A DNA stretch of 64,000 nt. It comes from Roseomonas mucosa ATCC BAA-692. Lineage in GTDB: Bacteria; Pseudomonadota; Alphaproteobacteria; Acetobacterales; Acetobacteraceae. The translations under genes and the position numbers were made by a program. Positions 49,906-58,525 of this stretch are shown in pieces (the first letter of the stretch is position 1; every line of letters starts with the position of its first letter). The stretch spans positions 56,254 to 120,253 of the forward strand of contig NZ_KK211412.1 in the NCBI RefSeq assembly GCF_000622225.1. The letters are read 5' to 3'. The notes beneath the pieces are model-generated. The model made no database searches. It worked only from the letters and a program-made list of their open reading frames with translations, and had not been told where the DNA came from.

Positions 49906-49986
49906 TCAGTGCAGAACGCCGAACAGCCACAGCAGGATGATCACCGGGATCGGGATCCCGATCAGCCACAGAAGGATGCCGCGCAT
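49906..49986 (-). CDS. 26-residue single-helix membrane protein
   Basis: A tiny protein, MRGILLWLIGIPIPVIILLW followed by LFGVLH, that would be a single membrane helix with a central Ile-Pro-Ile-Pro kink. The ATG at 49986 has GAGAGGAAACG just upstream, a good ribosome site, and the gene lies alone with its own gap and a hairpin after the stop. Very short proteins with this GIPxPxxxLLW pattern recur, as far as I remember, in many proteobacterial genomes, often unannotated. A longer in-frame extension to 50160 is rejected because it lacks a ribosome site and is Pro/Ser/Arg-rich filler. Function unknown. Confidence 0.65.
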   Translation of the reverse strand: MRGILLWLIGIPIPVIILLWLFGVLH

Positions 49987-50114
49987 CGTTTCCTCTCGAT
50001 TGTCTGCGGAGGGGAAACGTGGCGTTCGCGGCGGGGGTTGCGTCCCGGACTTGCGGTCTTCCGTGCCGCTCCGGCGGGACGGCGGGGATGAAAGAGGGGT
50101 ATGGGGAGGTGGGC

Positions 50115-51092
50115 ATGAGCGGTGGAACGGCGCCGGAAGCGGACAGGGCGAACGAGACACCCTGGGTGGCCTCGCCGCGCTATCCGGATGCGCGGCTGCG
50201 GGATCTCGACCAGGGCTTCGCGAAGTACCGGGTGATGAACGCGGCGGTGGAGAAGCTGTGCGGCGGGCTGCGCTGGGGCGAGGGGCCGGTCTGGTTCGGC
50301 GACCATCGCTGCCTGCTCTTCTCCGACATCCCGAACAACCGCATCCTGCGCTGGGACGAGGAGACGGGTGGCGTCAGCGTGTTCCGCAAGCCTTCGAACT
50401 TCGCCAACGGCAATACCCGCGACCGCGAGGGGCGGCTCGTCACCTGCGAGCACGGCGCGCGGCGGGTGACGCGGACGGAGCATGACGGGCGGATCACGGT
50501 GATCGCCGACCGTTTCGAGGGGAAGCGGCTGAACTCGCCGAACGACGTGGTGGTGCGGTCGGACGGCACGATCTGGTTCACCGACCCGCTTTTCGGCATT
50601 GGCGGCGATTACGAGGGCGAGCGTGCGGAGTCGGAGATCCCCGCCGCCGTGTACTGCGCCGATCCGTCGCGGGGCACGCTGCGCAAGGTGGCGGAGGGTG
50701 TGCCGGGGCCGAACGGGCTGGCCTTCTCGCCGGATGAGGGGCTGCTCTACCTCGTTGCCTCGCGCGCCGAGCCGCGGCAGATCCTGAGCTATCCGGTGCG
50801 GGCGGGCGGCGTTTCGCTGGGCGAGGCGCGGGTGCTGGTCGAGGCCGAGGCGGACGGCACGCCGGACGGGTTCCGCGTGGACGAGGACGGCAATCTCTGG
50901 TGCGGCTGGGGCATGGGGCGCGACGGGCTGGACGGGGTGCGGGTGTTCAACGCCAGCGGCGCGCCGATCGGGCATGTCGACCTGCCGGAGCGGGTGGCCA
51001 ATGTCGCCTTCGGCGGGTGGCGGCGGAACCGGCTCTTCATGGCGGGGTGCCGTTCGCTGTACAGCGTTTTCGTCAACACGCGGGGGTGCTGA
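50115..51092 (+). CDS. SMP-30/gluconolactonase-family protein
   Basis: A 325-residue six-bladed beta-propeller lactonase. Metal-site residues can be followed: glutamate in LRWGEGPVWFGD, asparagine regions NFANGNTRDREGRLVT and LNSPNDVVVRSDGTIWFTDP, and aspartate in PDGFRVDEDGNLWCGW. This is the long SMP-30 class that hydrolyses sugar-acid or aromatic lactones with Ca2+ or Zn2+. The ATG at 50115 follows GGGAGG. It is three bases ahead of a glutathione transferase-like gene, so an operon is likely. Confidence 0.9.
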   Translation: MSGGTAPEADRANETPWVASPRYPDARLRDLDQGFAKYRVMNAAVEKLCGGLRWGEGPVWFGDHRCLLFSDIPNNRILRWDEETGGVSVFRKPSNFANGNTRDREGRLVTCEHGARRVTRTEHDGRITVIADRFEGKRLNSPNDVVVRSDGTIWFTDPLFGIGGDYEGERAESEIPAAVYCADPSRGTLRKVAEGVPGPNGLAFSPDEGLLYLVASRAEPRQILSYPVRAGGVSLGEARVLVEAEADGTPDGFRVDEDGNLWCGWGMGRDGLDGVRVFNASGAPIGHVDLPERVANVAFGGWRRNRLFMAGCRSLYSVFVNTRGC

Positions 51093-51095
51093 GGC

Positions 51096-51794
51096 ATGGC
51101 GATCCGTTTGCATGAGTTGTGCGGCAGCGATCCGGCGCGGGTCTTCAGCCCCTATTGCTGGCGGGCGCGGTTGGCGCTGCTGCACAAGGGGCTGCCGCAT
51201 GAGAGCCTGCCCTGGCGCTTCACCGAGAAGGCGGCGATCGCCGATGCGGGCACGGACAAGGTGCCGGTGCTGCGCGACGGGACACGCACCGTGCATGATT
51301 CCTGGGCGATCCTGGAATATCTGGAGGACCGCTATCCGGGCCATGCCAGCCTCTTCGGCGGCGAGGGCGGGCGGGCGCTGGCGCGCTTCGTGGCGCACTG
51401 GGCGGATACGGTGCTGAACCCGGCGATCGCGGCGCTGATCGTGTCCGACATCCCGGCGCTGCTCGATCCCGAGGACCAGGCGTATTTCGTCCGCACGCGC
51501 GAGGCGCGTTTCGGCAAGCCGCTGGCGGAGGTGACGGCGGGGCGGGAGGAACGGCTGGAAGGCTTCCGCGCCGGGCTGCGGCCGCTGCGGCTGACGCTGT
51601 CGGACCGGCCCTTCCTGCATGGCGCCACGCCGGGTGCGGGGGACTACATCGCCTTCTCCGGCTTCCAGTGGGCGCGGGTGGTGAGCCCGCTGCCGCTGCT
51701 GGCGCCGGATGACGTGCTGCATGCCTGGCGCGGACGGCTGCTCGATGCCTTCGGCGGCGTGGCGCGGGCGGTGCCGGCGGCGGAGCGGGGCTGA
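51096..51794 (+). CDS. Glutathione S-transferase-like protein
   Basis: A 232-residue protein of the GST superfamily. IRLHELCGSDPARVFSPYCW is followed by RARLALLHKGLP, and the cis-proline and gamma-glutamyl sites are in DKVPVLRDG and VHDSWAILEYLEDRYP. The C-terminal domain has GATPGAGDYIAFSGFQWARV. FSPYCW resembles the beta-etherase (LigE/LigF-like) and stringent-starvation branches, so lignin-type ether cleavage is conceivable but unproven. It follows the SMP-30 gene after three bases. Confidence 0.87.
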   Translation: MAIRLHELCGSDPARVFSPYCWRARLALLHKGLPHESLPWRFTEKAAIADAGTDKVPVLRDGTRTVHDSWAILEYLEDRYPGHASLFGGEGGRALARFVAHWADTVLNPAIAALIVSDIPALLDPEDQAYFVRTREARFGKPLAEVTAGREERLEGFRAGLRPLRLTLSDRPFLHGATPGAGDYIAFSGFQWARVVSPLPLLAPDDVLHAWRGRLLDAFGGVARAVPAAERG

Positions 51795-51858
51795 CGTTCT
51801 CGGGCGCCCCGCCTTTCCGCCTGTTCCCAAGAATCGGACGCCGGGATGACGGCAATCA

Positions 51859-51946
51859 CCAGGGCCAACCCTGCCCCGGGGTCCGGGAACCGGCTTCGCT
51901 CCCCCCGGCGGAGAGGGTCCGGGAGAGGCGGCGCCTCTCCCGGGGA
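51859..51946. repeat. MITE-like element, copy F (partial)
   Basis: CCAGGGCCAACCCTG and the terminal hairpin GGGTCCGGGAGAGGCGGCGC plus CTCTCCCGG (51915-51943) match the right module of copies A, C and D. It lies in the 262-bp gap between the GST-like gene and the tricarboxylate-binding protein gene. Confidence 0.6.
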
Positions 51947-52056
51947 GAGGTGCTGCCGAAGGGAACCTGTATGCCGGAGGGAATGCGCCGCTCTGGCACG
52001 CCATGTGCCAGCGCCCGCCATGCGATAAGCTGAACAGGTTGGCGAGGCAGGGACCG

Positions 52057-53034
52057 ATGCTGGGACGACGCGGGCTGGGTTTGGGATTGCTGGGGGCGGC
52101 ATCGCTGGCGGGTGCCAGGACGGTGCGGGCGGCGGGCTGGCCGGAGCATCTGTTGCGCTGGGTGGTGGGCTATCCCCCGGGCGGGGCGTCGGATGTCTTC
52201 GCGCGGCTGATCGGCGCGGGCATGGGCGCGGCGCTGGGGCAGAACGTGGTGGTGGAGAACCGGCCCGGCGGGGGCGCGGTGCTGGCCAGCGAGGTGGTGA
52301 GCCATGCCGCGCCGGATGGCTATACCTGGCTGCATACGGACAACGGGAACCTCGTCTACAACCCGGCACTCTATGCGAAGCTGCCCTATGACCCGGACCG
52401 CGACCTGACCGGGGTGGGGTTCATCGGGCGCTTTCCGCTCTTCCTGGTGGTGCGGCCCGACGATCCGGCAAAGGGCTTCGCGGATTTCCTGGCCGCGGCG
52501 CCGAAGGACCCGCCGACCTATGGCACGGCGGGCGTGGCCTCGCCGCACCATCTGGCGATGGAGATGCTGCGGCGGCGGGCGGGGAACTTCCCGGCGGTGC
52601 ACGTGCCCTATCGCGGCGCGCCGGCGGCGATGCAGGACCTGATCGCGGGCAGCGTGGACTGCGTGGTGGTGGACTGCGCGACGGGCATCCCCTTCCTGCG
52701 CGACGGCAAGGCGCGGGCGCTGCTGGTGATGGGCGAGGCGCGTTCCCGGGCGGCGCCGGAGGTGCCGACAGCGCTGGAGCTCGGCTATGCGGATGCGGTG
52801 GCCTATGGCTGGCAGGGGCTTTCGGTGCCGGCGGCCACGCCGGGCGAGCTGGTGGAGAGGCTGAACGCGGCGCTGAACGGCGCCGTACGGGGCGAGGTGG
52901 CGCAGTCGCGGATGCAGGCCCTCGGGATCGAGTCCTCGCCCCTGTCGCCCGCCGCGTTCAATGCCTTCGTCGCGAAGGAAAGCGCGCGCTGGCGGCCGCT
53001 GATCAAGGAACTCGGCATCCGGCTGGATAGCTAG
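52057..53034 (+). CDS. Tripartite tricarboxylate transporter substrate-binding protein (TctC/Bug)
   Basis: A 325-residue periplasmic binding protein. Residues 1-25 form a signal peptide with a twin-arginine-like start (GRRGLGLGLLGAASLAG). The mature protein has the family marks WVVGYPPGGASDVFARLI, VVENRPGGGAVLASE, DGYTWLHTDNG, YGTAGVASPHHLAME and VPYRGAPAAMQDLIAG. Such proteins bind carboxylates and feed TctAB-type permeases. No tctA or tctB gene is adjacent, as is common for the many orphan Bug proteins. Ligand unknown. Confidence 0.92.
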   Translation: MLGRRGLGLGLLGAASLAGARTVRAAGWPEHLLRWVVGYPPGGASDVFARLIGAGMGAALGQNVVVENRPGGGAVLASEVVSHAAPDGYTWLHTDNGNLVYNPALYAKLPYDPDRDLTGVGFIGRFPLFLVVRPDDPAKGFADFLAAAPKDPPTYGTAGVASPHHLAMEMLRRRAGNFPAVHVPYRGAPAAMQDLIAGSVDCVVVDCATGIPFLRDGKARALLVMGEARSRAAPEVPTALELGYADAVAYGWQGLSVPAATPGELVERLNAALNGAVRGEVAQSRMQALGIESSPLSPAAFNAFVAKESARWRPLIKELGIRLDS

Positions 53035-53078
53035 CCGGAGGTGGCCCACGCCGGACCGCGGGCCGCCCTGCGGCTGCC

Positions 53079-53987
53079 TCAGCCGCCGAAATAGCCGGGC
53101 CGACCGATATCGGCGAGCAGGCCTGGCTGCGCCGGCGCCCAGTCCAGCAGCGCCCGGGTCCGCTCGCTCGAGGCCGGCGCGTCCATGCCGGCGAAGGCCG
53201 CGAACCAAGCGAAGTGCCCGGCGGCCTCCCCCGGGGGCAGGGCGGCGGCGGGCAGGCCGAGCTGGCGGCCGATGGCCTCGGCGATCCCGTGGAACGGCAC
53301 GCCTTCCTCGGCCACTGCGTGATAGCGCTCGCCCGGTGGAGCATCGCCCCGGGACCCATGCTCGATCGCCAGCCTGAAGGCGCGGGCGGCATCCAGGCGG
53401 TGCACGGCGGGCCAGCGGTTGAGTCCTTTGCCGATAAAGGCGGACCGGCCTTTCTCGCAGGCGATGCGATGCAGGATCGGCACGAAGCCGTGGTCCCCGT
53501 CGCCATGCACCGATGGCGGCAGGCGCATCACCGCGACGCGCACGCCCTCTGCCGCGAGCGCGGCGGCGGCCTCTTCGGAGGCGCGGGGGAAATGGGGCGT
53601 CGGGGGAGGCGGGGTGTCGTCCTCGGTCGCGAGCCGGCCCTTCGCCAGATGCGCCATCCCGGAGGTGACGATCAGGGGCCGCCCGGAGCCCCGCAGCGCG
53701 GCGCCAAGCGCCGCGATGGCGCGGCGGTCGATCTCGCTGTTCTCCTGGAAGCGCGAGAAGTCGTGGATGAAGGCGGTGTGGATGACGCCGTCCGTGGAGG
53801 CGGCGCCGCTGCGGAGGCTCCCGGCATCCTCCAGCGAGCCGCGATGCACCTCGGCTCCCATGGCGGCGACGGCCCGGGCGCCGTCCTCCGAACGGGCCAT
53901 GCCGAGCACCCGGTGCCCGGCGCCGATGAGTTCCCGGACCACGGCGGAACCCACGAAACCCGTCGCGCCGGTCACGAAGATACGCAT
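53079..53987 (-). CDS. NAD-dependent epimerase/dehydratase-family protein (SDR)
   Basis: A 302-residue extended SDR of the atypical YcfP/YeeZ-like type. MRIFVTGATGFVGSAVVREL holds the GxxGxxG motif, GVIHTAFIHDFSRF the second-strand region, LIVTSGMAHLAKG the catalytic-serine strand, and VMRLPPSVHGDGDHGFVP the typical RLPPSVHG segment. The usual YxxxK tyrosine is not evident, as in some members that reduce or isomerise small aldehydes. It is divergent to an HTH regulator gene with an 81-bp gap, which probably controls it. Confidence 0.88.
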   Translation of the reverse strand: MRIFVTGATGFVGSAVVRELIGAGHRVLGMARSEDGARAVAAMGAEVHRGSLEDAGSLRSGAASTDGVIHTAFIHDFSRFQENSEIDRRAIAALGAALRGSGRPLIVTSGMAHLAKGRLATEDDTPPPPTPHFPRASEEAAAALAAEGVRVAVMRLPPSVHGDGDHGFVPILHRIACEKGRSAFIGKGLNRWPAVHRLDAARAFRLAIEHGSRGDAPPGERYHAVAEEGVPFHGIAEAIGRQLGLPAAALPPGEAAGHFAWFAAFAGMDAPASSERTRALLDWAPAQPGLLADIGRPGYFGG

Positions 53988-54068
53988 GGGACAATCTCCA
54001 GATCTTGGTCGGGGGCGAGACTTGGCCCAGTCTCCATCGTGGTAAAGCCGTGAGATCATCGTGGTATA
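53988..54068. promoter_or_regulatory. Divergent promoter with paired direct repeats
   Basis: CATCGTGGTAAA (54035) and CATCGTGGTATA (54057) are direct repeats spaced 22 bp, two helical turns, a spacing suited to a dimeric or cooperative regulator. TATAAT at 54065-54070 is a perfect -10 hexamer for the rightward gene. The region is much richer in A/T than its flanks. Binding by the adjacent HTH protein is inference. Confidence 0.55.
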
Positions 54069-54926
54069 ATGACTGTCAGGATGAGCACGCCGGCCGGCGG
54101 AATGACGCTGGGCGCCTATCTGAAGGACCGTCGCACCAGGCTCGACCCGGCGGCCTGTGGCCTGCCGGGGACGCGGCGCCGGACCCTGGGGCTGCGGCGG
54201 GAGGAAGTGGCGTTGCGCGCCCATATCAGCCCGGCCTGGTACACCTGGCTGGAGCAGGGGCGTGGCGGCGCGGCCTCGCCCCAGGTGCTTGACCGGCTGT
54301 CGCAGGCCCTGATGCTCACGGAGGTCGAGCGCGAGCACCTGTTCCTGCTGGGGCTGGGCCGGCCGCCGGAGGCACGCTACCGGGCGGCGGAGGGCATCAC
54401 GCCGCGGTTGCAGCGCGTGCTGGATGCGCTGGAGCCCGGGCTGGCGATCATCAGGACGGCCACCTGGGACGTGGTCGCCTGGAACCGGGCGACGGTGGTG
54501 ATGCTGACGGACTACAGCCTGCTCCCGCCAGGGCAGCGCAATGTCCTGCGCCTTCTCTTCGGCGATCCGCGTGTCCGTGCCGCGCAGGATGACTGGGAGG
54601 GCGTGGCCCGCTTCGTGGTGGGGTCGTTCCGGGCGGATGCGGCGCGCGCCGGCGCGGTGGAGGAGGTGCGGGCGCTGGCGGAGGAGCTCTGCCGGACCAG
54701 CCCGGAATTCGCGGCCATGTGGCGCGACAACGATGTCCGCAGCCATGGCGAGGGCCTCAAGCACCTGCGGCACCCGGTGCTGGGCCGGATTACCCTGGAG
54801 CTGTCCAGCTTCGCCGTGGATGGCCGGCCCGATCTCTGGCTGCTGGTCCACAACCCTGTCCTGCCCGCGGACAGGGAGCGGATCAGGGCGCTGATCGAGG
54901 CGCCGCGCGCCGCCGCCCCGGGCTGA
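54069..54926 (+). CDS. HTH transcriptional regulator with MmyB-like ligand domain
   Basis: A 285-residue regulator. The N-terminal XRE-type helix-turn-helix (about 14-80) shows LGAYLKDRRTRLDP, RTLGLRREEVALRAHISPAW and YTWLEQGRG. The C-terminal MmyB-like domain (about 105-270) has ATWDVVAWNRA, RFRADAARA-type text and HPVLGRITLELSSFAVDGRPD, a PAS-like pocket proposed to bind fatty acids or other small molecules. It is divergent to the SDR gene and probably represses it. The ATG at 54069 lies inside the best -10 hexamer, so translation may really begin at 54081 or 54102. Confidence 0.9.
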   Translation: MTVRMSTPAGGMTLGAYLKDRRTRLDPAACGLPGTRRRTLGLRREEVALRAHISPAWYTWLEQGRGGAASPQVLDRLSQALMLTEVEREHLFLLGLGRPPEARYRAAEGITPRLQRVLDALEPGLAIIRTATWDVVAWNRATVVMLTDYSLLPPGQRNVLRLLFGDPRVRAAQDDWEGVARFVVGSFRADAARAGAVEEVRALAEELCRTSPEFAAMWRDNDVRSHGEGLKHLRHPVLGRITLELSSFAVDGRPDLWLLVHNPVLPADRERIRALIEAPRAAAPG

Positions 54927-55008
54927 GCGGCACGCTGAACGGGATGTCCGGGCGGCCGCCTTCCCCACGGATGGACCGGGGCCGGGCAGGGAAGGATGGC
55001 CACCCGGA

Positions 55009-56859
55009 TCACTCCGCCATCAGGCCGCGCGCCAGTTCCAGGGCCTGGCGTTCGAAGAGGCGGCGGTAGATGCCGTCCTCGCGGCGGACCAGGGTCTCGT
55101 GGCGGCCTTCCTCCACGACCTGGCCGTGGTCGAAGACCAGGATGCGGTCCAGGGCGCGGACGGTGGAGAGGCGGTGGGCGATGACGATGGTGGTGCGGTC
55201 GTGCATCAGCCGTTCCACCGCTTCCTGGATCAGCGCCTCGGATTCCGAATCCAGGGCCGAGGTAGCCTCGTCGAGGATCAGGATCGGGGCGTCGGCCAGG
55301 AAGGCGCGGGCCAGGGCGACGCGCTGGCGCTCGCCGCCCGACAGCTTCACGCCGCGCTCGCCGACCGTGGTGGCATAGCCTTCCGGCAGGCGGGCGATGA
55401 AGCCGTGCGCATTGGCGAGCTGCGCGGCGCGCTCGATCTCCGCGCGCGTGGCGCCGGGGCGGCCATAGGCGATGTTCTCGGCCAGCGAGCGGTGGAACAG
55501 CACCGGCTCCTGCTGCACGATGGCGATGTTCCGGCGCAGCGATTCCTGCGTGACGGCGGCGACGTCCTGGCCGTCGATCAGGATGCGGCCGCCGCTCACG
55601 TCGTGCAGCCGCTGGATCAGCTTCACGAAGGTGGTCTTGCCGGAACCGGAGTGGCCGACCAGCCCGACACGCTCGCCCGCCTGGATGGTGAGCGAGAAGT
55701 CGCGGTAGAGCGGGGTGGTGTGGCGGCCGTAGTGGAAGGTGACGCGGTCGAACTCGATGCGGCCTTCCCGCACGTCGATGGCGCGCGCGCCGGGGCGGTC
55801 GGCGACGCCGAGCGGCAGGGCCAGGATCGCCACCATCTCCTCCATGTCGTTCACCGAGCGGCGGAGGTTGTTGATGTGGTAGCCGATGTCGCGCAGGTAG
55901 CCCTGCACCACGAAGAACATGGCGAGCACCGTGGCGAGGTCGCCCGGCGTGGCCTGTCCGTGCCACCACAGCCAGACGGCCATGCCGATCGTGCCGATGC
56001 GCAGCAGCAGCATCGCGGCGGTCTGGGCGGTGCCGCTCCAGGTCGCGCGCACCCAGGTCGCGCGGGTGCGGTCGCGCCAGCGGCGCAGGATGCGGGCGGT
56101 GCGGGCATCCTCGCGCGGTTCGGCGCCAAAGGCCTTGACCACCGCGTTGGCGCCGACCGCATCGGCCAGCGTGCCGCCCAGCCGCGTGTCCCAGGCGTTG
56201 GAGCGGCGCGCGGCGGGCGCCACCCAGCCCAGGTTCATCGACAGGGTCAGCGTGATGTGCAGGGTGGCACCAAGGCCGACCACGAGCCCCATCAGCGGCC
56301 AGCGCCAGCCGAGCAGCAGCGTGGCGCCGACGAGCACCACCAGCGCCGGCAGCAGCGCCACCAGGATGGTGTCGTGCAGCAGGTCGAGCGCGCTCATCCC
56401 GCGGGTGATCTGGCGCACGGTGGAGCCGGCGAAGCTGCCGGCGTGCCAGTCGGCGGAGAAGCGCTGCACGCGGGCGAAGCTGCGCTCCGTCGCCTCGACC
56501 ATCGCGCGCAGGGTCATGCGGATGATGGCGAGGAAGGCGATGTGGCGCAGTGCCAGCGCGGCGAGGCCGAGCAGGGCGAGCGCCGCCAGCGCGGCCAGCA
56601 TGGCGCGCAGGGCGAGGTCGCGGTCCGCCAGGGCGGCGGCGTCGACCAGGCGGCCGGCGAAGATCGGCACCAGCAGGTCCGCCAGGGTCGCGGCCAGCAT
56701 GGCGGTGCCGATGGCGGCGACGAGGCGGCGCTGCCGCGCCCAGCCCTGGAGGACGAAGTTCAGGACATCCCGGATGGGATGCGCGCGCCGTTGTCCGGCG
56801 TGGTTCTCGGAAGACACGATGTCATGCACGCCATGCGGGGGCACGGCGTTCCTCGGCAC
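55009..56859 (-). CDS. ABC exporter half-transporter (permease-ATPase fusion)
   Basis: A 616-residue protein with six membrane helices in about 40-330 and a C-terminal ATPase. The ATPase has Walker A GHSGSGKTT, Q-loop NIAIVQQEPVLFHRSLAENI, signature LSGGERQRVALARAFL, Walker B ILILDEATSALD and the H-loop IVIAHRLSTV. It works as a homodimer, exporting lipids, drugs or peptides. It most resembles MsbA/multidrug type exporters. The reading frame begins with a GTG at 56859; a second GTG 11 codons later is possible, since neither has a clear ribosome site. Substrate unknown. Confidence 0.92.
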   Translation of the reverse strand: MPRNAVPPHGVHDIVSSENHAGQRRAHPIRDVLNFVLQGWARQRRLVAAIGTAMLAATLADLLVPIFAGRLVDAAALADRDLALRAMLAALAALALLGLAALALRHIAFLAIIRMTLRAMVEATERSFARVQRFSADWHAGSFAGSTVRQITRGMSALDLLHDTILVALLPALVVLVGATLLLGWRWPLMGLVVGLGATLHITLTLSMNLGWVAPAARRSNAWDTRLGGTLADAVGANAVVKAFGAEPREDARTARILRRWRDRTRATWVRATWSGTAQTAAMLLLRIGTIGMAVWLWWHGQATPGDLATVLAMFFVVQGYLRDIGYHINNLRRSVNDMEEMVAILALPLGVADRPGARAIDVREGRIEFDRVTFHYGRHTTPLYRDFSLTIQAGERVGLVGHSGSGKTTFVKLIQRLHDVSGGRILIDGQDVAAVTQESLRRNIAIVQQEPVLFHRSLAENIAYGRPGATRAEIERAAQLANAHGFIARLPEGYATTVGERGVKLSGGERQRVALARAFLADAPILILDEATSALDSESEALIQEAVERLMHDRTTIVIAHRLSTVRALDRILVFDHGQVVEEGRHETLVRREDGIYRRLFERQALELARGLMAE

Positions 56860-57124
56860 GAAGTTCAGGAAGGCGGCATCGGGCCGCCAGGATGGCGAGG
56901 CTGGCCCCGGGCTGGCCCGGGAGGCTTCAGCCCCGCGGCGTGTCGGTTTTGCGGGACACGCGCGAGGCCATCAGGGGGCCACGACGATGGCGGTAGCAAA
57001 CCATGCAGCCCTCCTTTTGGCCGAGGTGACGAGGAGGTCACGTTAGAACGAGGCGCGGGCGAGTCGCAAGTTCACCTTGTCGTGCTTCGGGCCGTGCCTT
57101 GGCGGGCCTGCCGCCGCGTGTCCG

Positions 57125-57748
57125 TCAGCCGCGCCTCGCCCCGGCCAGGATGCGCACGGGTTCCTGGCCGGGGGAGACCGGCGAGGGATGCGCCCCGCGG
57201 GCGCGGCCGGCCATGCGGGCGAGGACGCCGTCGCGCCAGAGGAAGCGGTGGAGCAGCACCATGGCGATGTGGCCGCCGATCAGGGCCAGGAGCGTCCAGG
57301 CCAGGAGGCCGTGCGCCGTGTTGGCGGGGGCGACCAATGCCTCCATCCGCTCGCCGGAAGCGGGCCAGAGCGGGATGCCGAAGGGTGCGAAGGCGCGGCC
57401 CGAGCCGTATTGCCGCAGCAGGGCCAGGGCGGGGACGGCCAGCATCAGGGCATAGAGGGCGAGGTGGCCGAGGCGGGCGGCGAGGCCGAGCGGGCCGGGC
57501 TCGTGCGGCGGGCGGCGGCGCAGGTTGTACAGGCCCCAGGCGCCGCGCAGCAGGATCAGCAGGAAGAGCAGGGCGCCGACGCTGGCATGGGTGCCGACCA
57601 GGAAGGCGGTGAGCGGGGTGCGCCCGGCCGTGACCTTCACCACCATGCCGGCGAACTGCCAGGCGAAGAGCAGGGCCATGCCCCAGTGCAGCGCCCGGCT
57701 GACCAGACCGTAACGGGCGGGGGTGTCGAGCCAGGGCAGGGTTCGCAT
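57125..57748 (-). CDS. Cytochrome b561-family protein
   Basis: A 207-residue diheme membrane cytochrome with four main helices. Likely heme ligands are histidines in VSRALHWGMAL, VGTHASVGALLF, NTAHGLLAWTLL and LIGGHIAMVLLHRFLW, two on each face. Prokaryotic b561 proteins pass electrons from ubiquinol, some as superoxide oxidases. The ATG at 57748 begins MRTLPWLDTPARYG, the usual TPxRYxxxxxxLHW start. No YceI or catalase partner is next to it. The 265 bases to the ABC exporter show nothing more. Confidence 0.9.
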   Translation of the reverse strand: MRTLPWLDTPARYGLVSRALHWGMALLFAWQFAGMVVKVTAGRTPLTAFLVGTHASVGALLFLLILLRGAWGLYNLRRRPPHEPGPLGLAARLGHLALYALMLAVPALALLRQYGSGRAFAPFGIPLWPASGERMEALVAPANTAHGLLAWTLLALIGGHIAMVLLHRFLWRDGVLARMAGRARGAHPSPVSPGQEPVRILAGARRG

Positions 57749-57964
57749 CGGGGCGTCTCCTGTTGCATGGGCAGCCCGCCGGGCGGGATGCCCGGCCCGG
57801 ACAGTCGGCCCGGACAGGCGGCCCGGATGGAACCGCGCAGCCGGGGCCGCCGCCAGAATGGAGGTTGGATGACAGGCCGTACATGTCCCGCTGCCGCGCT
57901 CCGTGCAAGGGCGGATGTTGCCGCGCCGCGAAAAGGGGGTGGCCGGCGGTGCGGCAAAGGCCGG

Positions 57965-58417
57965 TCAGCGCCGCTCCGCGAAGAAATCCCGCAGCAATAG
58001 CGCGCATTCGGTCTCGCGCAGGCCGCCGACGACTTCCGGGGCGTGGTGGCAGGAGGAGGCGGCATAGATCCGGGCGCCGTGCTCCACCCCGCCGCCCTTG
58101 GGGTCATAGGCGCCGAAGGCCACCCGTTTCACGCGGAACAGCGAGGCGGCCTGGGCGCACATGGGGCAGGGTTCCAGCGTGACCGTCAGGGTGCAGTCCG
58201 CCAGCCATTTATGGCGGCGCCGGGCGGCGGCTTCGCGCAGCGCCAGGATCTCGGCATGGGCGGAGGGGTCCTGGCGGGCCTCCACCTCGTTGCCGGCGCG
58301 GGCCAGGACGAGGCCGCGCGGGTCGGTGACCACCGCGCCCACCGGCACCTCGCCCCGCAAGGCGGCGGCGCGTGCCTCGGCCAGGGCGAGTTCGATCGGC
58401 GCCGGCGCGCCGGTCAT
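57965..58417 (-). CDS. tadA: tRNA adenosine deaminase
   Basis: A zinc deaminase of 150 residues that converts A34 to inosine in tRNA-Arg(ACG). The active site is H54-A-E56 (zinc ligand and proton shuttle) and PCPMC with C84 and C87. FGAYDPKGGGVEHG fits TadA rather than free-base deaminases. The ATG at 58417 starts MTGAPAPIELAL. It lies 108 bp downstream of the aminotransferase gene on the same strand; the gap contains 12-bp repeats. Confidence 0.95.
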   Translation of the reverse strand: MTGAPAPIELALAEARAAALRGEVPVGAVVTDPRGLVLARAGNEVEARQDPSAHAEILALREAAARRRHKWLADCTLTVTLEPCPMCAQAASLFRVKRVAFGAYDPKGGGVEHGARIYAASSCHHAPEVVGGLRETECALLLRDFFAERR

Positions 58418-58431
58418 GCCCGGTGGCCGGA

Positions 58432-58495
58432 TGGGTGGGCCAGGGGATACGCCAGGGGGTGGGCCAGGGGGTGGCCGATGGGATGGCCGGCGTGG
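58432..58495. repeat. About five degenerate tandem copies of a 12-bp unit
   Basis: The unit GGGTGGGCCAGG recurs with changes (GGATACGCCAGG, GGGTGGGCCAGG, GGGTGGCCGATG, GGATGGCCGGCG) between the aminotransferase stop and the tadA start. It does not form a supported coding sequence and leaves little room for a separate tadA promoter. Confidence 0.6.
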
Positions 58496-58525
58496 CGCAT
58501 GGGGCGGTCTGCCGGCCAGGGCGGC

